Shown piece by piece: positions 16,007 to 23,674 of a stretch of DNA of 59,539 nt (the first letter of the stretch is position 1; the number at the start of each line of letters is the position of its first letter). The stretch is from Pseudomonadota bacterium. Lineage in GTDB: Bacteria > Pseudomonadota > Alphaproteobacteria > Rhizobiales > Pleomorphomonadaceae. Made by a program: the position numbers and the translations under genes. The stretch covers positions 1 to 59,539 of the forward strand of contig JAGSYV010000010.1 of NCBI GenBank assembly GCA_018262505.1. The letters run 5' to 3'. The notes below the pieces were generated by a model. That model did not search any database. It saw nothing but the letters and a program-made list of their open reading frames with translations, and was not told the origin of the DNA.

Positions 16007-17377
16007 ATGACCATTGCGAGCGAAGCAAACCGCTCCGGCCCCTATGCCTGCAACGGGGTGACGACACATTTTCCCTATGCCTTCAGGATCTACGACGCGG
16101 CGCACATCCGCGTCATCCTGACGAAACCCGACGGCACCGAGACCACGCTGGCGCTTGGGACCGACTACACGGTGTCCGGCGTCGGGGGGAGTGACGGCGG
16201 GGCCGTTGAAGCGGCAGTCGCCCACGCGACTGGACACTTCGTTACGCTGATCCTGAACGTGCCGTTCACGCAGAACATCGACCTCGAGAACCAGGGCGCT
16301 TATTTCGCCGAGACCATCGAGCGGGCGATCGACCTGCAGACGCAGATGTCGCTGCAGCTCAAGGAGCAGGTGGCGCGCGCCGTGGTGCTGCCGGTGACGT
16401 CGTCGGTGTCGGTGGACAGACTGACCGGCGCGGTGCTCTCACTCGCCGAGATCCAGCCGCAGATACAGACGCTGGCGCCGATCGCCGGGAACATCGTGAC
16501 GGTGGCCGGCATCGCGGGTGCGGTTGTCGCGGCCGAGGGGAATGCCAACACCGCGACGGCGGCGGCCGCGTTGGCGACCGGCAGGGCGACTGAGGCGGCG
16601 GCGAGCGCGGCGGCGGCGCAGACCTGGAATCCGGCGATTTATTCGACCACCGCCCAAATCACCACCACCCTCGCCGGCTATGTGCCGATAGCGCGCAAGC
16701 TGAAGGTCGGCACAGGCCTTTCGCTCGATGGAGTCGCGGGTAGCGACGGAGTGCTGGCCGAGGGCGATCTTTCGAAAGATCGGATGCTCGCACTCGACCT
16801 GACAGCCGTACTTGGTCGCTTGAAGAACGTTCGCTTCATAACAACCTCTGGTAACGTCCAGCCGGCCCCAGGCTGCACTAAATGGCTCGGCTTTTTGGTC
16901 GGTGGAGCAAACGCCGGTGGTAACAGCAGCGGAGCATCTTATGGTGTTGGGGCTCCCGGCGGAGCTGGGTGCATGTTCTTTGCTACGGTTTCCGATGGCA
17001 CACAGTATGCGGCGGTGATCGGCGGTGTTGGGGGTAATTCCAGTTTAGTAGTAGGAACCACCACCTACAGCGCCGAGGGTAATGGTGGGGTGGCAACCAA
17101 TGGCCTCGTCAATCTATCAGGTGCCCCCAGTGGGGATGGAACGGTTACCGGCGGCAATCCTGTGGTGCTTTCCACCGGCCCGAACGGCGGCGATGGGCCT
17201 TTTGGCCTCGGCGCCGGCGGCGGAGGCGCTCGAGTCAGTAACTGGAATGGCTCCGTATCCAGAAACGGCATCGCTGGGCGCGGTTACGGCGCTGGTGGCG
17301 GCGCAGCAGCTGGCCTCGGTGGCTCTGGTACTGGCGGCGCGGGAACTCCAGGTTGCCTTCTGTTGCTGGAGTTCTGA
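16007..17377 (+). CDS. Phage tail fibre 1 with glycine-rich tip
   Basis: A 456-residue fibre. The ATG at 16007 is chosen because the paralogue at 20443 starts identically (MTIASEANRSGPY). Residues 1-130 form the T7 gp17-like virion-attachment domain (FPYAFRIYDAAHIRV...NVPFTQNIDLENQGAYFAETIERAIDLQ). A helical/Ala-rich shaft follows (to about 235). The tip, from about 300, is a glycine-rich adhesin (GAPGGAG...GGGGARVSNWNG...GAGGGAAAGLGGSG...) ending in LLLLEF, a pattern common in receptor-binding fibre ends. The first 233 residues are nearly identical, at DNA level too, to the second fibre, and the rest is unrelated. It would determine what surface the particle binds. A three-base gap separates it from the next gene. 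Confidence 0.8.
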   Translation: MTIASEANRSGPYACNGVTTHFPYAFRIYDAAHIRVILTKPDGTETTLALGTDYTVSGVGGSDGGAVEAAVAHATGHFVTLILNVPFTQNIDLENQGAYFAETIERAIDLQTQMSLQLKEQVARAVVLPVTSSVSVDRLTGAVLSLAEIQPQIQTLAPIAGNIVTVAGIAGAVVAAEGNANTATAAAALATGRATEAAASAAAAQTWNPAIYSTTAQITTTLAGYVPIARKLKVGTGLSLDGVAGSDGVLAEGDLSKDRMLALDLTAVLGRLKNVRFITTSGNVQPAPGCTKWLGFLVGGANAGGNSSGASYGVGAPGGAGCMFFATVSDGTQYAAVIGGVGGNSSLVVGTTTYSAEGNGGVATNGLVNLSGAPSGDGTVTGGNPVVLSTGPNGGDGPFGLGAGGGGARVSNWNGSVSRNGIAGRGYGAGGGAAAGLGGSGTGGAGTPGCLLLLEF

Positions 17378-17379
17378 GC

Positions 17380-17919
17380 ATGAAACAAGCTTGCGTAATT
17401 GATGCCGGGGTGGTGGTAAACACCCTCATGCTGGACGACGATGCGGACCCCGCAGACTTCGGGGCAATGCTTGGGCCGGACGGGGTCGGCATTGGTTGGT
17501 CGTTCAACGGGACGGACTGGATTGCCCCAGCTAATACGGTTGTTCCAGTCCCCTCGCTTGAAAACATTCGCTCCGCCGCCAAGGCTAGCGTCGACGCCGG
17601 AGCCGAGGCCTATCGTCTCACCTACATCACCGGCGGGTCGGGTCAGGCGATGGCCTACCAGCAAAAGCTGGAGGAGGCCAAAGCCTACCTCGCCGATCTG
17701 TCGCTAACGACCATCGAGTGCCCGCATGTCTTCGCCGAGATCGGCATCACGGGCGAAACCGCCGAGGCTGTGGCCCAGGTGGTGGTTGGCATGCATGCCG
17801 CCTGGCAGGTCAAATCGGCTGAGATCGAGCGCAAGAGGCTCGCGGCAAAGGTGGCGATCGACGTAGGCGAGACAGCCGAAGCGATCAGCGCGGCAGCAGA
17901 GATAGATTGGGGCGCATAA
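17380..17919 (+). CDS. Tail-fibre-associated protein, helical C-terminal domain
   Basis: A 179-residue protein two bases after fibre 1, with GGAG before its ATG. The first 60 residues (VIDAGVVVNTLMLDD...GPDGVGIGWSFNGTDWIAPA) resemble the small beta-rich start of tail-fibre accessory proteins. Residues 65-170 (AAKASVDAGAEAYRLTYITGGSGQAMAYQQKLEEAKAYLAD...) are a helical segment found in many alphaproteobacterial prophage tail proteins. Its place directly after the fibre suggests a chaperone or attached tip protein, by analogy with tail-fibre assembly genes. The corresponding gene in the second cassette (21714-22394) differs in sequence but has a similar plan. Confidence 0.6.
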   Translation: MKQACVIDAGVVVNTLMLDDDADPADFGAMLGPDGVGIGWSFNGTDWIAPANTVVPVPSLENIRSAAKASVDAGAEAYRLTYITGGSGQAMAYQQKLEEAKAYLADLSLTTIECPHVFAEIGITGETAEAVAQVVVGMHAAWQVKSAEIERKRLAAKVAIDVGETAEAISAAAEIDWGA

Positions 17920-18007
17920 CGAGCATGGTCCACGCGATCGATGCCGCCTCACTTGGTGCCCTTATACCAATTCGCGAAGATGCTGACGCATCCGCTCATT
18001 GAGATTG

Positions 18008-18089
18008 TTGCCGATTTCTCATTTGCCCCAAAGGCATGAGAAATCGGCAAACGGAATACCAAGAGTCATTTTCAATGCATCTTGGTATT
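18008..18089. terminator. Bidirectional terminator region between convergent genes
   Basis: TTGCCGATTTCTCAT (18008-18022) and ATGAGAAATCGGCAA (18036-18050) form a perfect 15-bp stem with a 13-base loop. A second pair, AATACCAAGA (18055-18064) and TCTTGGTATT (18080-18089), follows. They lie between the ends of the plus-strand 17380 gene and the minus-strand acyltransferase. Confidence 0.7.
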
Positions 18090-19988
18090 AGGTGCTCCTT
18101 CCGAAAGCACGTGCTCAACTTCGGTCGCGACCTTGTCGGCGATGATTGGCGCCGTTGTTTTAGAAAGGTGGGAGCCATCGAAAAGGACGAACTCTCCATC
18201 CCTGACCATTGGGCAACTACTCCCCTCACAGAACCAATCGAGGCCATTCACTTCGCTAAATGGAAGCCTGGCGTCATTCAAGGATTGAACGAGACGGGAG
18301 CGGATATATGACGCTAGGTCATAGTCGCCATAGATCTGTGACTTCAGGCCGTACCTGATCTCCTTTCGGGCCACCGGGAAATTGGGGACAGTGGCGTGGG
18401 GTGTGACCAGAACGACCTGGCTGCCGAGTTCGCGCAGCCTCGCAACCGTCTCCCGAAGCCCTGTGGTGATCACGTCCGCAGGCGGTCTTGCAGGATCATC
18501 CAAAGCAGTGACGAGTGACTGTTTAGGCCTAGGTCCGACAAATGCGCCATACCAGGCGTAGGCGCTGGTCAGAACGACGACTGGGAACCTATGCTGCTTT
18601 AGGTACTCGAATGTTTTGTTGTTGTGTTGCGTACAATCGGAGTTCGATGTCCGCAAGTCCGCTTCATTTTTCTGAATGCCAAGAAGCGAAGGGCAACCAT
18701 GCCTGATGGAGAATTCAAGCCCCTCCCCACGTGCGTTGAGCGCGCGCCCGAGGCTTGAACCAAACGCGTCGGCGTAGCTGTCTCCCCAGAAGAAGACGCG
18801 TGTGTTTGGCAACTTGAAGCAATTGCCCTGTTCAAAACCGCAGCCGTCCGCTGTTTCTCGCTGGCTTCCAGGCGCGGGAATGAAGGTCGTTCCGATCCAG
18901 GATCCGAGGAAAAGGCTCACCGCGCCGAGTAGGGAGAAGGCGAAGACACGCGCCCGCGTTCTGAAAAGCGAGTATGCCCCGGACCTTATGGGCGTCTCCA
19001 CAAATCGCCAACTGATATAGGCGAGAGGAAGGCTACAGAGAGCAACGACGGAGGTCATGAAGACGGACGGCGGTTCAATCGACCTCGTCTTCAAAAGTGC
19101 GATCAAGGGCACATGCCAGAGATAGGCGCCGTAGCTGAGCTTGCCGATGAATGAAACGGACGGGTGACCGAGAGCCTTGCAAGGCCATGCGGTCGACGAT
19201 CCAAACAGGAGGATGAGCGCGGTTCCCACGACCGGGGCGAGGGTGAAGTGCGACGGGAATAGATAGTCCTCGCTCAGAATGGCGAAGGACAGAAATAGAA
19301 TGATCAACCCAAGAAGAGACAGCGAAGTGACGCCCTTCTTTCCCATCTTCTGCCGTAGGGCAAACGCCGCGGCGCCAAAGAGCAACTCAAACGACCTGTA
19401 GGGCGTCGAGAAGAATAATTTCTCTGGATTTTTATGGCTAAACAAAACGGTGGCCTCTGTAACCAGAAACAACAACAGGGCGCCGGCGATGATGACCGTA
19501 AGCCTGTGTTTTCGGCATAGCTTCCAGAGGAGGAACACCACCAACGGGAACACAAGGTAGAACTGTTCCTCGACGGAGAGGCTCCAGGTGTGAAGAAGGG
19601 GCTTTTCGTCGCTGAGGGGGGAGAAATAATCAGTGCCTTTGGCGAAAAAGGAATTAGATCTAAATGTAACGACTGCCTGAATGGATCGTAGGTATTCGTG
19701 CAGCTCGAAGGGGAATGTCCAGGCGACCACAAATGGCAGCGTACATAAAATTACCAAATACAATGCGGGCAGAATTCTTCGGCAGCGCCGCTCGTAGAAC
19801 TTGAATATTGAAAATTCGCCTCTGCTAATTTCGCTATCTATGATGCCGAAAATAAGAAACCCGCTGATGACGAAGAAGATGTCCACGCCGATGAAGCCGC
19901 CGCCAAACCCTGGCAGCCCAGCGTGAAACAAGATGACGGGAATGACGGCCAAGGCGCGGAGACCATCAATGTCGCTCCTGTATTCCAT
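18072..19988 (-). CDS. Surface polysaccharide O-acetyltransferase 1 (acyltransferase-3 plus SGNH)
   Basis: A 638-residue membrane enzyme of the OafA/YrhL type. The start at 19988 is chosen because MEYRSDIDGLRALAVIPVILFH is the family's normal N-terminus. Residues 1-370 hold about ten transmembrane helices with the acyltransferase-3 signature (GGFIGVDIFFVISGFLI, FYERRCRRILPAL, HTWSLSVEEQFYL). A periplasmic SGNH domain follows: WGDSYAD carries the nucleophilic Ser, and FDGSH near the C-terminus the Asp604 and His607 of the catalytic pair. The family moves acetyl groups across the membrane onto O-antigen or capsule sugars. Lying between two tail-fibre cassettes and opposite in strand, it fits a lysogenic-conversion gene that changes the surface receptor. 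Its 5' region shares a promoter with the second acyltransferase. Confidence 0.85.
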   Translation of the reverse strand: MEYRSDIDGLRALAVIPVILFHAGLPGFGGGFIGVDIFFVISGFLIFGIIDSEISRGEFSIFKFYERRCRRILPALYLVILCTLPFVVAWTFPFELHEYLRSIQAVVTFRSNSFFAKGTDYFSPLSDEKPLLHTWSLSVEEQFYLVFPLVVFLLWKLCRKHRLTVIIAGALLLFLVTEATVLFSHKNPEKLFFSTPYRSFELLFGAAAFALRQKMGKKGVTSLSLLGLIILFLSFAILSEDYLFPSHFTLAPVVGTALILLFGSSTAWPCKALGHPSVSFIGKLSYGAYLWHVPLIALLKTRSIEPPSVFMTSVVALCSLPLAYISWRFVETPIRSGAYSLFRTRARVFAFSLLGAVSLFLGSWIGTTFIPAPGSQRETADGCGFEQGNCFKLPNTRVFFWGDSYADAFGSSLGRALNARGEGLEFSIRHGCPSLLGIQKNEADLRTSNSDCTQHNNKTFEYLKQHRFPVVVLTSAYAWYGAFVGPRPKQSLVTALDDPARPPADVITTGLRETVARLRELGSQVVLVTPHATVPNFPVARKEIRYGLKSQIYGDYDLASYIRSRLVQSLNDARLPFSEVNGLDWFCEGSSCPMVRDGEFVLFDGSHLSKTTAPIIADKVATEVEHVLSEGAPNTKMH

Positions 19989-20132
19989 GGCCGGCGGGTG
20001 ATTGGGTGTTTGTTGGATCGACGATGCCTCCGTGTTGGTCGCCTCTTCCCGATATTTCCAATTGGAGTTCGTCAATATCCCGCACCCACCCTGCCGGCCC
20101 GCCACACGGCAGACGCTCTTCAAACGGGCTGC

Positions 20133-20161
20133 AAGATAGATATACTCGTTACAGATTGAAA
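20133..20161 (-). promoter_or_regulatory. Promoter of acyltransferase 1
   Basis: On the minus strand TTTCAA (20156-20161), 17 bases, then TATCTT (20133-20138). The whole segment TTTCAAT-Y-TGTAACG and the following bases are conserved at 26425-26453 upstream of acyltransferase 2. The leader to the chosen start is about 140 bases. Confidence 0.5.
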
Positions 20162-20223
20162 TATGGAATTGGCTGGATATCAATGCGGCGGCCTATGACA
20201 GTCTGACCCGATGGGATGGGGGC

Positions 20224-20259
20224 CCTAGACTGCCCGCAAAGCCGGGTTTCACGCTTTGC
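20224..20259 (+). promoter_or_regulatory. Degenerate phage-locus motif, site H, with hairpin
   Basis: CCTAG (20224-20228) is followed by GCAAAGC (20236-20242) pairing exactly with GCTTTGC (20253-20259). The AAACC part is not recognisable upstream. The hairpin is followed by AGGA and a GTG start at 20272. Confidence 0.4.
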
Positions 20260-20271
20260 GAGGATTGATCT

Positions 20272-20376
20272 GTGGCCTCCATTGCGCCCTTTGTTGGTGT
20301 CCGCGTCCAGCATTCCATCCTGGTCGACACCGTCGAGAAGCTAGCCGTCGAGACCGGCTTTTCGGTTTCCGTTTAA
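20272..20376 (+). CDS. Possible 34-residue phage peptide
   Basis: GTG at 20272, preceded by GAGGA at good spacing and by the hairpin of site H, opens a frame of 34 codons ending in TAA at 20374-20376. The peptide (VASIAPFVGVRVQHSILVDTVEKLAVETGFSVSV) looks amphipathic and has no recognised family. The leader arrangement is like that of the other phage genes here, which is the main support. It may instead be the stub of a lost gene, since the next promoter-like site follows at once. Confidence 0.35.
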   Translation: MASIAPFVGVRVQHSILVDTVEKLAVETGFSVSV

Positions 20377-20398
20377 GAGTGGACCGACGTGATGAAAC

Positions 20399-20431
20399 AA
20401 ACCCTCTCCCCATAGGATCTCGCAAAACAGC
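20399..20431 (+). promoter_or_regulatory. Phage-locus promoter-like motif, site F, with hairpin
   Basis: AAACC (20399-20403), seven bases, CATAG (20411-20415), then CTCGC-N6-GCGAG, close to site E. The ATG of fibre 2 follows at 20443. Confidence 0.6.
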
Positions 20432-20442
20432 GAGGCCTGCCG

Positions 20443-21705
20443 ATGACCATTGCGAGCGAAGCAAACCGCTCCGGCCCCTATGTCTGCAACGGGGCGACGA
20501 CACACTTTCCGTTCAGTTTCAGGATCTACGACGAGACGCATATCCGCGTCGTCCTGACCGATCCGCAGGGCATCGAGACGACGCTGTCGCTCGGAGCCGA
20601 CTATGCTGTATCCGGTATTGGCCAGAGCGGTGGCGGGGCGATCGACATGGCCATCGCTTACGCGTCGGGCTATCGGGTGACGCTGACCCTCAATGTGCCG
20701 TTCACGCAGAACATCGACCTTGAGAATCAGGGTGCTTATTTTGCCGAGACGATTGAGCGGGCGCTAGATCTCCAGACGCAGCAATCGTTGCAGATCAAGG
20801 AACAGGTGGCGCGCGCTGTCGTGCTACCGGTAACGTCGACGGCGGAGATAGAAAAGCTGACAAGCGCCGTACTGTCGCTCTCGGAAATCCAGCCGCAGAT
20901 GCAGACGCTGGCGCCAATCGCCGGGGACATCACGACGGTCGCCGGCATCGCGGGTGCCATCGTGGCAGCCGAGGGGAATGCAAACACCGCGACGGCGGCG
21001 GCCGCGTTGGCGACCGGCAAGGCGGCCGAGGCGGCGGCGAGTGCGGCGGCGGCGCAGACCTGGAATCCGGCGATTTATTCGACCACCGCCCAAATCACCA
21101 CCACCCTCGCCGGCTATGTGCCGATAGCGCGCAAGCTGATCGCCGGCACGGGAGTGAAGCTCAACGGTGGGACAGAGGCGAGTCTTGCGGGCGATGTGAC
21201 GATTGCGGTGGCCGGCGTGCCGACTGGCGCCGTCATGGGGTTCGATCTGGCCGCGCCGCCGATCGGATGGATCGTCGGTGATGGATCGGCGATCAATCGC
21301 GCTGCATATTCGGATCTCGACGCGGTCAAGTATTGCGGCGATGCGCTGAATGCCACGGCCACCGCCTGGTACCGATGTACCGACCCGGCAAATCCCAGCA
21401 CCACACGGTCGGTAACGGGCGGCTATCTTGTCACTAGAGATTTGCGGGGCGTGTTCTTACGCTTCCTTGATGGTGGACGAGGCCTCGACAGCGGGCGTGT
21501 CTTAGGTAGCCAGCAGGCTGATATGGTGGGGCCGCACACGCATGCCATGAGTACCCAGCTTACCTACGCGAAGCGCATCAGTGACGGGGGCACCTCGAAT
21601 CGAGTTGAGCCTGACTATGGCGGGACGAAAATTGACGTCCTATCGAATACAGGCACAGAAACGCGCCCCGTCAACATCTCTCTTCTCGGGTGCATTAAAT
21701 ATTGA
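20443..21705 (+). CDS. Phage tail fibre 2 with tail-collar-type tip
   Basis: A 420-residue fibre whose first 233 residues are nearly identical to fibre 1: the same attachment domain (FPFSFRIYDETHIRV, NVPFTQNIDLENQGAYFAETIERALDLQ) and the same shaft. The tip is unrelated to fibre 1. From about 265 it has the tail-collar fold signature (PTGAVMGFDLAAPPIGWIVGDGSAINRAAYSDL...TRDLRGVFLRFLDGGRGLD...HTHAMS) and ends TRPVNISLLGCIKY, as in many phage fibres. It is therefore an alternative receptor-binding protein for the same attachment site. A lone fibre set would normally suffice, so the two cassettes suggest either a bispecific particle or successive capture of fibre alleles. Confidence 0.8.
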   Translation: MTIASEANRSGPYVCNGATTHFPFSFRIYDETHIRVVLTDPQGIETTLSLGADYAVSGIGQSGGGAIDMAIAYASGYRVTLTLNVPFTQNIDLENQGAYFAETIERALDLQTQQSLQIKEQVARAVVLPVTSTAEIEKLTSAVLSLSEIQPQMQTLAPIAGDITTVAGIAGAIVAAEGNANTATAAAALATGKAAEAAASAAAAQTWNPAIYSTTAQITTTLAGYVPIARKLIAGTGVKLNGGTEASLAGDVTIAVAGVPTGAVMGFDLAAPPIGWIVGDGSAINRAAYSDLDAVKYCGDALNATATAWYRCTDPANPSTTRSVTGGYLVTRDLRGVFLRFLDGGRGLDSGRVLGSQQADMVGPHTHAMSTQLTYAKRISDGGTSNRVEPDYGGTKIDVLSNTGTETRPVNISLLGCIKY

Positions 21706-21713
21706 GGTCGCAC

Positions 21714-22394
21714 ATGTCCATCAAGACTGTTTATCAAGTAGGTGCTAATGGGATCTATACGGGTCCAGCAATCGCCTACGAGAGTCCTCTCGAGACAGGC
21801 GTCTTTCACCTTCCGGCTGGTTGCGTTGAACTCGCTCCGCCCATTCCTGAATCGGGGAAAATGGCTATTTGGAAGGGGGGCGCGTGGTCTTTCGCTTTGA
21901 ATCATCGCGGCGAGGCATGGTATCTCGGCAGCGTCAAAACCACCATCGATTTCGTGGGTGATCCGATCGAACGGGGATATACGACTGCGCCACCGCCTCC
22001 CACCTTCGAAGAACTTCGCTCCTCCAAGATTGCAGCGATTGTCTCTGCTGCCAATGCCCTCCTCATCACCGGCGCTCCAGTCGACTCCACCCTCCATATC
22101 GCCCTTGACGACGGTAGCCGCGCCGATCTGACCGCCATGGCGGCAACGGCCACAGCCGCCGCCTCCGGTTCCGTCCCTTGGCCGGAAAGCTATGCGCGTG
22201 GCTGGATTACCATCGAGAACATCCGCATCCCGCTCACCACACCGTCTGCCGGCTTGGCGCTCGCCGCCTCGGTTGGCAATTACTACGCCGCCCTTATCCA
22301 GCACCGGCGCGACCTGAAGGATGCGGCCCTGGCGGCCGAGGACGAAGCAGCGCTCGATGCCATCGACATCGCCGCCGGCTGGCCTACCTTATAG
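21714..22394 (+). CDS. Tail-fibre-associated protein (DUF4376-like)
   Basis: A 226-residue protein eight bases after fibre 2; the start MSIKTVYQV at 21714 gives the usual N-terminus. The first 100 residues (YQVGANGIYTGPAIAYESPLETGVFHLPAGCVELAPPIP...WKGGAWSF) are a typical small beta-rich module of tail-fibre accessory proteins. Residues 105-220 (FEELRSSKIAAIVSAANALL...GSRADLTAMAATATAA...) look like a DUF4376 domain. It occupies the place of the 17380 gene in the first cassette. A chaperone or bound tip subunit for fibre 2 is the likely role. Confidence 0.65.
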   Translation: MSIKTVYQVGANGIYTGPAIAYESPLETGVFHLPAGCVELAPPIPESGKMAIWKGGAWSFALNHRGEAWYLGSVKTTIDFVGDPIERGYTTAPPPPTFEELRSSKIAAIVSAANALLITGAPVDSTLHIALDDGSRADLTAMAATATAAASGSVPWPESYARGWITIENIRIPLTTPSAGLALAASVGNYYAALIQHRRDLKDAALAAEDEAALDAIDIAAGWPTL

Positions 22395-22403
22395 GCCGCT
22401 GGC

Positions 22404-22805
22404 ATGACCAAGCCCCTCTTCCAGGACACCGATCCCACCGGAGAAATCCTCATCAAGCTCGGCGAGCTCGGCGCCAGCGTCGAACACCTGTTGCGTGATT
22501 TCGCCGATGAGAAGACCGCCGCCCGCGACAACCGTGCGTCCGTGCATCGCCGCCTCGACGAACAGGCGCAAGGATTGGCCGACGTCAAGACCGAACTGGC
22601 GCTGAGCCGGCAGGTGGTCGAGACCCTTGCCAAGGCCCAGGCGGAAACCGTTCTGCCGGCCGTCGACGACTGGCAGGGCATGAAGCGGACCGGCCTCACC
22701 ATCGTCGGCCTTCTCGCCCTTGGCGGCGTCAGCGTCGGCGCCACCATGGCTTGGTTCTCCGACCAGGCGTCGATGCTGGTGCGCCACTGGCTGAGGATCG
22801 GCTGA
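22404..22805 (+). CDS. DUF1515-like phage protein with C-terminal membrane anchor
   Basis: A 133-residue protein. The N-terminal 90 residues are helical (LIKLGELGASVEHLLRDFADEKTAARDNRASVHRRLDEQAQGLADVKTELALSRQVVETL), like the DUF1515 proteins encoded beside endolysins in rhizobial prophages. A single transmembrane segment lies near the C-terminus (GLTIVGLLALGGVSVGATMAWF). It starts nine bases after the DUF4376-like gene and opens the lysis cassette. A holin-accessory or anti-holin role is possible from topology and context, but not shown. Confidence 0.55.
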   Translation: MTKPLFQDTDPTGEILIKLGELGASVEHLLRDFADEKTAARDNRASVHRRLDEQAQGLADVKTELALSRQVVETLAKAQAETVLPAVDDWQGMKRTGLTIVGLLALGGVSVGATMAWFSDQASMLVRHWLRIG

Positions 22806-22817
22806 GCGCCATCCCGA

Positions 22818-22855
22818 AAACCCATCCCGCCTAAACTCTGGCCATTCTTGCTGGA
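22818..22855 (+). promoter_or_regulatory. Phage-locus promoter-like motif, site G, with hairpin
   Basis: AAACC (22818-22822), seven bases, CCTAA (22830-22834), then AACTC pairing with GAGTT around a 14-base loop. It lies directly before the holin-like gene at 22864. Confidence 0.55.
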
Positions 22856-22863
22856 GTTGCGCG

Positions 22864-23097
22864 ATGAAGCGACCGAAACTCGTGCCCAATGCTCGCCGGG
22901 TGCTCCGGCATTCCTGGACTTCCCACATTCTGATTGTCGGGGGGCTTCTCACCGCCGCCGAGGCGGCGCTGCCTTATCTCTCCGGCAGCGAGCTGATCGC
23001 GCCAGCGGTTTTCCCCTTCGTGGCTTTTGGCGTCGTTTTCGCCGCCTTCGTCGCCCGCTACGTGCTACAGGAGGCCTTGCGCGATGGCGACGCTTAA
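22864..23097 (+). CDS. Holin-like membrane protein
   Basis: A 77-residue protein with a basic N-terminus (MKRPKLVPNARRVLRHSW) and two transmembrane segments (HILIVGGLLTAAEAALPYL, VFPFVAFGVVFAAFVARYVL). Size, topology and position directly before and overlapping the endolysin by 14 bases are those of a class II holin. The pattern ARRVLRHSW...A..A.LP.L is common in small phage membrane proteins of this class (DUF7940-like). A holin would make the lethal membrane lesion that triggers the SAR endolysin. Confidence 0.65.
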   Translation: MKRPKLVPNARRVLRHSWTSHILIVGGLLTAAEAALPYLSGSELIAPAVFPFVAFGVVFAAFVARYVLQEALRDGDA

Positions 23098-23674
23098 GCT
23101 CGCGGCCTCCAAACGCGCACGGGCGGCGATTGCCGCCGTCGTACTGGCGGCGGGCGCCAGCGGTACGGTGGCGCTGATGCCCGGCGCCTCGCCCGTGCCC
23201 GATGATGTGGCACTGGCGGTGGACGTGCTGGTCAAGCCCTGGGAAGGGCGGTCGCTGACCGCATATCTCGACACCATCGCCAAGCCGCCGGTCTGGACGA
23301 TCTGCGATGGTGACACCACCAACCTAAAGCCGGGCATGGTGGAAACGCCCGAGGGCTGCGACCGGCGCCTTGCGACAAAGGTTGCGCGCGACTACCGCGC
23401 AAAGCTCGTGGCCTGCATCCCCAACTGGACCAAAGCGCCCCTGAGCTGGCGGGCCATGATGGACTCGCTCGCCTGGAATATCGGCGCTGATGCCGCCTGC
23501 AGCTCGATGGCGGCGCGGCTCGGCCGGGCCGGTCACTGGCAAGAAAGCTGCGTTGCCGCCACCGCTTTCAACCGGGCCGGTGGGCGCATGGTGGTCGGCC
23601 TTGCCCGGCGGCGCGGCATGGGCGATGCCACGCGCATCGGCGAGGGCGAACTCTGCGCCTCGGGGGTGCTGTGA
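23084..23674 (+). CDS. SAR endolysin (GH24 lysozyme)
   Basis: A 196-residue muramidase. The start at 23084, inside the end of the holin gene, is the first giving a sensible N-terminus. Residues 13-32 are a weakly hydrophobic Ala/Gly-rich segment (AAIAAVVLAAGASGTVALM) with Lys/Arg before it, the signal-anchor-release type that exports without a holin channel. The lysozyme triad fits Glu54 (KPWEGRS), Asp63 (AYLD) and Thr78 (WTICDGDT). The CDGDT variant and the paired Cys further on are usual in this subgroup. The enzyme cuts peptidoglycan after release into the periplasm. It overlaps the i-spanin start by one base. Confidence 0.85.
   Translation: MATLKLAASKRARAAIAAVVLAAGASGTVALMPGASPVPDDVALAVDVLVKPWEGRSLTAYLDTIAKPPVWTICDGDTTNLKPGMVETPEGCDRRLATKVARDYRAKLVACIPNWTKAPLSWRAMMDSLAWNIGADAACSSMAARLGRAGHWQESCVAATAFNRAGGRMVVGLARRRGMGDATRIGEGELCASGVL

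Noticed and set aside
1247..22855. The AAACC-N7/8-CYTAG motif as known T7, T3 or SP6 promoters
   Set aside because: Spacing and core bases differ from those consensus sequences, so only a similar type of element is proposed.
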